From Scatomonas sp963649395 (GTDB lineage: Bacteria; Bacillota; Clostridia; Lachnospirales; Lachnospiraceae): a stretch of 8,760 bases of DNA. The stretch spans positions 1 through 8,760 of the forward strand of contig CAVJHW010000109.1 of the NCBI GenBank assembly GCA_963649395.1, given 5' to 3'. Shown in pieces: positions 6,287 through 8,760 of the stretch. A program made the translations under genes and the position numbers. Under the pieces are notes generated by a model. That model was given only the letters and a program-made list of their open reading frames with translations, did no database searches and was not told the DNA's origin. How positions within the stretch are numbered: the first letter of the stretch is position 1; every line of letters begins with the position of its first letter.

Positions 6287-6385
6287 TAAGTCACAGGGGT
6301 ATCGGCATGTCTCAGCCGTGTCTGATAAGTCACAGGGGCATCTGGTATATCTCAGTGTGTCCGAAGATGAACGAGGGTATCACCC
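6271..6385. repeat. 39/40-bp tandem repeat that duplicates the efp 3' end and stop codon
   Basis: Unit 1 (6271-6309) contains the last codons of efp, its TGA and the following bases. Unit 2 (6310-6349) repeats the first 29 bases exactly, TCTCAGCCGTGTCTGATAAG and the next nine, and then diverges. A third copy (6350 to about 6385) is recognisable but eroded (TCTCAGTGTGTCCGAAGATG). The gradient from identical to degenerate suggests successive duplications. Only unit 1 is translated. Confidence 0.9.
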
Positions 6386-6428
6386 CTGCTTTGGTCACGT
6401 CTGATAGAATCTCATTTTTTCATGATAG

Positions 6429-6488
6429 ACCTGGAACGGTGTCAACGAGGGTTTGGGTGCTGCGAGCACCCGAACCGGCACCTGGAAC
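6429..6488. repeat. Hairpin element flanked by 9-bp direct repeats
   Basis: A 12-bp stem with one G-T wobble (6450-6461 with 6465-6476) and GCG loop has GAGGGTTTGGGTGCTGCG (6447-6464) in common with the hairpin at 3800. ACCTGGAAC occurs at 6429-6437 and again at 6480-6488, so the hairpin sits between 9-base direct repeats, as a small inserted element would. No T-run follows it, so it is not an obvious efp terminator. From 6489 to 6620 I see only AT-rich, T-run-containing sequence with no gene. Confidence 0.6.
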
Positions 6489-6621
6489 TCTTCCATTGAT
6501 GAGGGCAGGTTTTGTCTTGGGCTATTTCTTTTCTTTTATTCTTCATTTTTTCCATTGCAACAATCCTTATATATTCCCCAACCTATTTTTATCTATTCTC
6601 ATAGTTCGATAATCAAAATAA

Positions 6622-6962
6622 CCCCCCATGCAGGGCATTGTCCCGCACCACCACGAATGAAAGCCAGCTGCTCCGCACTACGTGCTCCCGCAGCTGCCGC
6701 CGGTATCTGCAATCCGGGCTATCGCCCTACTTGCAGATGCCGGCTTGCCCGTCCGATATCCACAAGCTGTGGTATGCGAGCATCCCACAGCTTGTGTCTG
6801 CCGTCCGGGGCTTTCAAAGCAAATCAAATCTGTGGGGCACGACTTGTTTCGTGCGCATCATCCCTCTTTTTCCCATTGATATACCCTTAAAGGGTCTAGC
6901 GCTGCGTCGCAGACATGACATGAAAGAATTGTGCCCCCCGAAGGGCGGCACAACTACGAATG
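6622..6962. repeat. Cluster of seven hairpins with similar ends, upstream of the DUF5688 gene
   Basis: Consecutive palindromes fill this non-coding stretch. (A) 6665-6696: CAGCTGC arms, nested GCAC/GTGC. (B) 6699-6744: 14-bp stem with one wobble, nested GGGC/GCCC. (C) 6761-6796: perfect 12-bp stem, nested ATG/CAT. (D) 6837-6854: GCACGA/TCGTGC. (E) 6883-6895: ACCCTT/AAGGGT. (F) 6902-6912: CTGCG/CGCAG. (G) 6929-6953: TTGTGCC and CCC arms with one C-C mismatch and a GAA loop. The ends of the stretch are alike: GCACCACCACGAATG (6645-6659) and GCACAACTACGAATG (6948-6962), each preceded by a C-run and AGGGC. It could be a mosaic of repetitive palindromes, a miniature mobile element or a structured leader RNA for the next gene. 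I match it to no known RNA family. Confidence 0.7.
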
Positions 6963-6976
6963 CAGGAGGTAGAAGC

Positions 6977-7957
6977 ATGAATTATAAGAAGTTTCAGAAA
7001 ATGTTGGCGGCCAGGGTCCAGGAACTGCTGGCCAACAAGGCAACGGTGGTTTTGCATCGTCTGCCCCGCAATAATGGAGTTTGGAAGGATAGTCTGGACA
7101 TCCGGGCGCCGGGGGCGTCTCTGGTTCCCTCCATTCATATGGATTATTTCTACCAGGAGTATCTAAAGGGGGTGTCTGTGGAACATCTGGCAGAGCTGAT
7201 CGTGGATGAATATCAGCAATTTAAGGAAAAACGCTGGGTACCCATGGGATTTTTCAATTCCTATCGAACGGTCAGGGAGAATGTATATTGTAAGGTGATC
7301 AATTATGAGAAGAATAAGAGACTTTTAGCCACCACCCCTCATCGGCGCTGGTGTGACCTGGCCTTTGTCTATTATTATCGGGTTCCGGCAGAGTATTGCA
7401 AGGATGCGGCGGTTCTTATTCGGAAAAACCATCTGGAGAGCTGGGGTGTCCGGGAGGAGGAGCTGGAGAAGGACGCCTGGCGCAATACGACAGAGAAGAT
7501 GCCCCCGAAGCTGGAGAAGCTCAGTGATCTTCTGAAGGAATGGGGAGAGCTGGAGCAGATGCCAGCGCAGACGCAAGAACAGATGCCAGAGCAGACGCAA
7601 GGATCAGCGTTTGGGCAGGAGCGGAAGCAGGATAAGGAGGATAAGGCGGAGGATAAGATATTCCCCGAAACCTCCCTTTATCTGCTGACCAATCAGGATA
7701 AGTGCCTGGGAGCCAACTGTATCTTTTATCCTGGTCAGGCGGAGAGGATCGGGGAAATGCTGGAGGCAGACTTCTATGTCCTTCCCAGCAGTATCCATGA
7801 GTGTCTTCTCCTGGCTGCGGATCAGGCCAATGGGGCGAAGCTCCTGCAGAAAATGGTGGAGGAGATTAACCGCACCCAGGTGGAACCCCAGGAGGTCCTG
7901 TCCGATCACGTCTATTACTACAGCCGAGCCCTTCACAGGCTGGATATCTGCCCTTGA
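6977..7957 (+). CDS. DUF5688 family protein
   Basis: A 326-residue soluble protein of unknown function belonging to DUF5688, common in Lachnospiraceae and often present in several copies per genome. Family marks are the N-terminal MNYKKFQKML, the block PSIHMDYFYQEYLKGVSVEH, VINYEKNKRLL, LAFVYYYRV and the conserved C-terminal part ADFYVLPSSIHECLLL followed by VEPQEVLSDHVYYYSR. There is no signal peptide, membrane helix or obvious catalytic motif. AGGAGGT at 6964-6970, six bases before the ATG at 6977, fixes the start. The same frame is open back to about 6638, but that stretch runs through the hairpins and is not coding. A Gln/Glu/Lys-rich linker at about 190-227, with a duplicated 8-residue unit, separates the two conserved halves. 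Hairpin G ends 10 bases before the ribosome binding site and could influence translation. Confidence 0.92.
   Translation: MNYKKFQKMLAARVQELLANKATVVLHRLPRNNGVWKDSLDIRAPGASLVPSIHMDYFYQEYLKGVSVEHLAELIVDEYQQFKEKRWVPMGFFNSYRTVRENVYCKVINYEKNKRLLATTPHRRWCDLAFVYYYRVPAEYCKDAAVLIRKNHLESWGVREEELEKDAWRNTTEKMPPKLEKLSDLLKEWGELEQMPAQTQEQMPEQTQGSAFGQERKQDKEDKAEDKIFPETSLYLLTNQDKCLGANCIFYPGQAERIGEMLEADFYVLPSSIHECLLLAADQANGAKLLQKMVEEINRTQVEPQEVLSDHVYYYSRALHRLDICP
7553..7600 (+). repeat. 24-bp in-frame tandem duplication in the DUF5688 gene
   Basis: Two 24-base units (7553-7576 and 7577-7600) differ at two positions and encode EQMPAQTQ and EQMPEQTQ, residues 193-200 and 201-208. The unit length is a multiple of three, so the frame is kept. 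GATAAGG/GATAAGGCGGA repeats follow at 7631-7655. They fall in the variable linker of the family. Confidence 0.85.
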
Positions 7958-7961
7958 ATCT

Positions 7962-8075
7962 TGAACAATCGTCAACCGACTCTTCACCCCTGAACCATCG
8001 TCAACCGACTCCCCCCCCTGAGCTATTGTCAACCGAATCGTCATCCCTGAGTTATTGTCAACCCAATCTTCCCAC
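7962..8075. repeat. Four tandem ~29-bp repeats after the DUF5688 gene
   Basis: Units at 7962-7990, 7991-8018, 8019-8047 and 8048-8075 each start TGA and share the core ATYGTCAACCSA followed by a C-rich end. They differ by point changes and one or two bases in the C-run. There are no spacers, so this is not a CRISPR array. A weaker fifth start (TGACTTCGATAATACC) follows. The array begins five bases after the DUF5688 stop. The remainder to 8183 shows no gene and no clear terminator. Confidence 0.85.
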
Positions 8076-8183
8076 TGACTTCGATAATACCTCTGTCTGC
8101 CTCCCTTGTCCCTGCTCTGGCACTTTTTGTTCTGAAACATTTCACTTTTTGACAGGAAAATAAAAAATTATCAAGAATTTGTT

Positions 8184-8212
8184 TTGACAAAGGACAGAAA
8201 CAATGATAGTAT
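8184..8212 (+). promoter_or_regulatory. Strong promoter of the cobalamin riboswitch transcript
   Basis: Perfect TTGACA (8184-8189), a 17-base spacer and TAGTAT (8207-8212) preceded by TG at 8204-8205 form an extended -10 promoter about 30 bases before the riboswitch. Confidence 0.8.
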
Positions 8213-8240
8213 GAGGTTGTGTATAAATTCCATATCACCT

Positions 8241-8412
8241 TTGCAAGTGCATCGGCATACGAGGTGTGTCGGTGAAGAGGGAACCGGGTGTGAATCCCGG
8301 GCGATCCGGTCACTGTATTCAGGGAGTGAGACGCAAGAATACCCATTGTGGGCGCAAGTCCATGAGAAGGGGCGTTGAGTGAAGATCTGAGAGCCAGGAA
8401 ACCTGCTTGTAT
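8241..8412 (+). ncRNA. Cobalamin (B12) riboswitch
   Basis: The aptamer is recognised from its conserved strings in order: GAGGTGTGTCGG, then AAGAGGGAACCGGGTGTGAA with TCCCGGGC (P4-P6 core), TCACTGT, a variable domain (P7-P11 region, GGGAGTGA to GGGGCGTTGAGTGAAG), and the B12 box GAGCCAGGAAACCTGC (8391-8406). P1 can form between GCAAG (8243-8247) and CTTG (8406-8409). It binds adenosyl- or other cobalamin and normally switches off B12 transport or synthesis genes, or B12-independent isoenzymes. No coding gene follows within the window, so the regulated gene is unknown. Confidence 0.93.
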
Positions 8413-8656
8413 TGTGTAAGGTTGAAGTTTCCGTGTAAAGCTTCCATCCATCTACCCGATATGGAATGCCTGATGTCAGTCCGCTTTGGCTCAGGAACCT
8501 TAGAAACGGGATTTATGCATTGTAAACGGTAGGGTGAGATGCTTCGGCCGTCCGATTGCTGTTTTTCCCGTTTGTATTTCCTCCAATACATTACCAAGCG
8601 GGATTCCGCTGGACAGCTGTCCGGCGCCGGAGTAGTCTCCCCATAGTGAAGAACAA
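8413..8656 (+). promoter_or_regulatory. Long leader between riboswitch and terminator; palindromic, non-coding
   Basis: I see no credible gene here. AAACGGGA (8504-8511) is complementary to TCCCGTTT (8566-8573), and AAACGG at 8524-8529 could compete for the same partner, which would give two exclusive pairings. CCTGA (8469-8473) and TCAGG (8491-8495) form a small stem. GGACAGCTGTCC (8611-8622) and CCGGCGCCGG (8621-8630) are perfect, overlapping palindromes. The segment may be the riboswitch expression platform plus a decayed or inserted stretch. Confidence 0.4.
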
Positions 8657-8680
8657 GCTCTCCCTTACGGGAGGGCTTTT
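8657..8680 (+). terminator. Rho-independent terminator
   Basis: GCTCTCCC (8657-8664) pairs with GGGAGGGC (8669-8676) around a TTAC loop with one T-G wobble, followed by TTTT; two more A-T pairs extend the stem base. It may be the off-switch of the riboswitch transcript, though it lies about 250 bases after the B12 box, farther than usual. Confidence 0.85.
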
Positions 8681-8686
8681 ATAATA

Positions 8687-8760
8687 GTGCGCCTGGCGGC
8701 GCACGTTTCTAACGGGTGAAAGTCCCGAATCCGCCCGACAGTGGGAAGGATATAGCTGAA
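8687..8760 (+). mobile_element. Group II intron, 5' end (runs off the window)
   Basis: The sequence starts GTGCG, the bacterial group II 5' splice-site consensus, and continues as the start of domain I: a GTGCGCC/GGCGCAC stem (8687-8704), then CTAACGGGTGAAAGTCCCG, whose CGGG/CCCG hairpin is a hallmark of these introns. It begins 10 bases after the stem of an intrinsic terminator; insertion just after terminator hairpins is the known habit of group IIC introns. The rest of the ribozyme and any reverse transcriptase/maturase lie outside, so the subclass and completeness cannot be judged. Confidence 0.78.

Noticed and set aside
6622..6962. T-box leader or other known riboswitch upstream of the DUF5688 gene
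   Set aside because: No T-box sequence, specifier-loop pattern or conserved aptamer strings of a known class could be found.
6638..6976. 113-codon N-terminal extension of the DUF5688 protein
   Set aside because: The stretch is a run of hairpins with Cys/Arg-rich random translation; an optimal AGGAGGT site fixes the start at 6977.
7962..8075. Possible CRISPR array
   Set aside because: The repeats are contiguous with no unique spacers and there are no cas genes.
7604..8140. 178-codon minus-strand open frame with repeated RLTIAQ/RLTIVQ motifs
   Set aside because: It is antisense to the DUF5688 gene and the 29-bp repeats; the peptide repeats simply mirror the DNA repeats.
8319..8597. 92-codon minus-strand open frame
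   Set aside because: It runs antisense through the cobalamin riboswitch and its leader; no ribosome binding site or family features.

Overview
The window looks like chromosome from a Gram-positive anaerobe of the class Clostridia, most likely a Lachnospiraceae member. The grounds are a DUF5688 protein (a family I know almost only from that group), a clostridial-type citrate synthase, a YqeG-type HAD phosphatase, an EF-P with a lysine at position 32, strong AGGAGG-type ribosome binding sites and sigma-A-type promoters. I worked by reading only, so all family names are by motif recognition.

Layout. (1) 1-1433, minus strand: an AAA15/RloA-like ATPase followed with no gap by the first 24 codons of an RloB-like protein. 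Together they resemble the AbiL/RloAB anti-phage module, with a good promoter at its upstream end. (2) 1604-2245, plus strand: a CadC/SmtB-type metal-sensing ArsR repressor that keeps both classical metal sites and carries a ~65-residue Ser/Glu/Val extension. No metal transporter is visible beside it. (3) 2388-5361, plus strand: citrate synthase, a patatin-like phospholipase and YqeG; the last two are translationally coupled. (4) 5362-5728: a degenerate minus-strand coding remnant, a perfect 25-bp tandem duplication and the efp promoter. (5) 5729-6286: efp. (6) 6287-6976: about 690 bases without a gene, containing a duplicated efp 3' end, a hairpin that shares an 18-bp core with one upstream of the patatin gene, and a cluster of seven hairpins bounded by similar sequences. 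(7) 6977-7957: a DUF5688 gene, followed by four ~29-bp tandem repeats. (8) 8184-8760: a strong promoter, a cobalamin riboswitch, about 240 bases of non-coding palindromic sequence, an intrinsic terminator and, ten bases after its stem, the 5' end of a group II intron that runs off the window.

How the parts relate. The genes are mostly unrelated housekeeping or accessory functions. The regions between them are unusual: five non-coding or coding tandem duplications (22, 24, 25, 29 and 39 bp), a 9-bp-period coding repeat, dispersed hairpins with small nested apical stems, and a mobile intron sitting at a terminator downstream of a B12 riboswitch. The most promising items are the RloAB pair, the orphan dual-site metal sensor, the hairpin cluster before the DUF5688 gene, and the riboswitch-terminator-intron arrangement.
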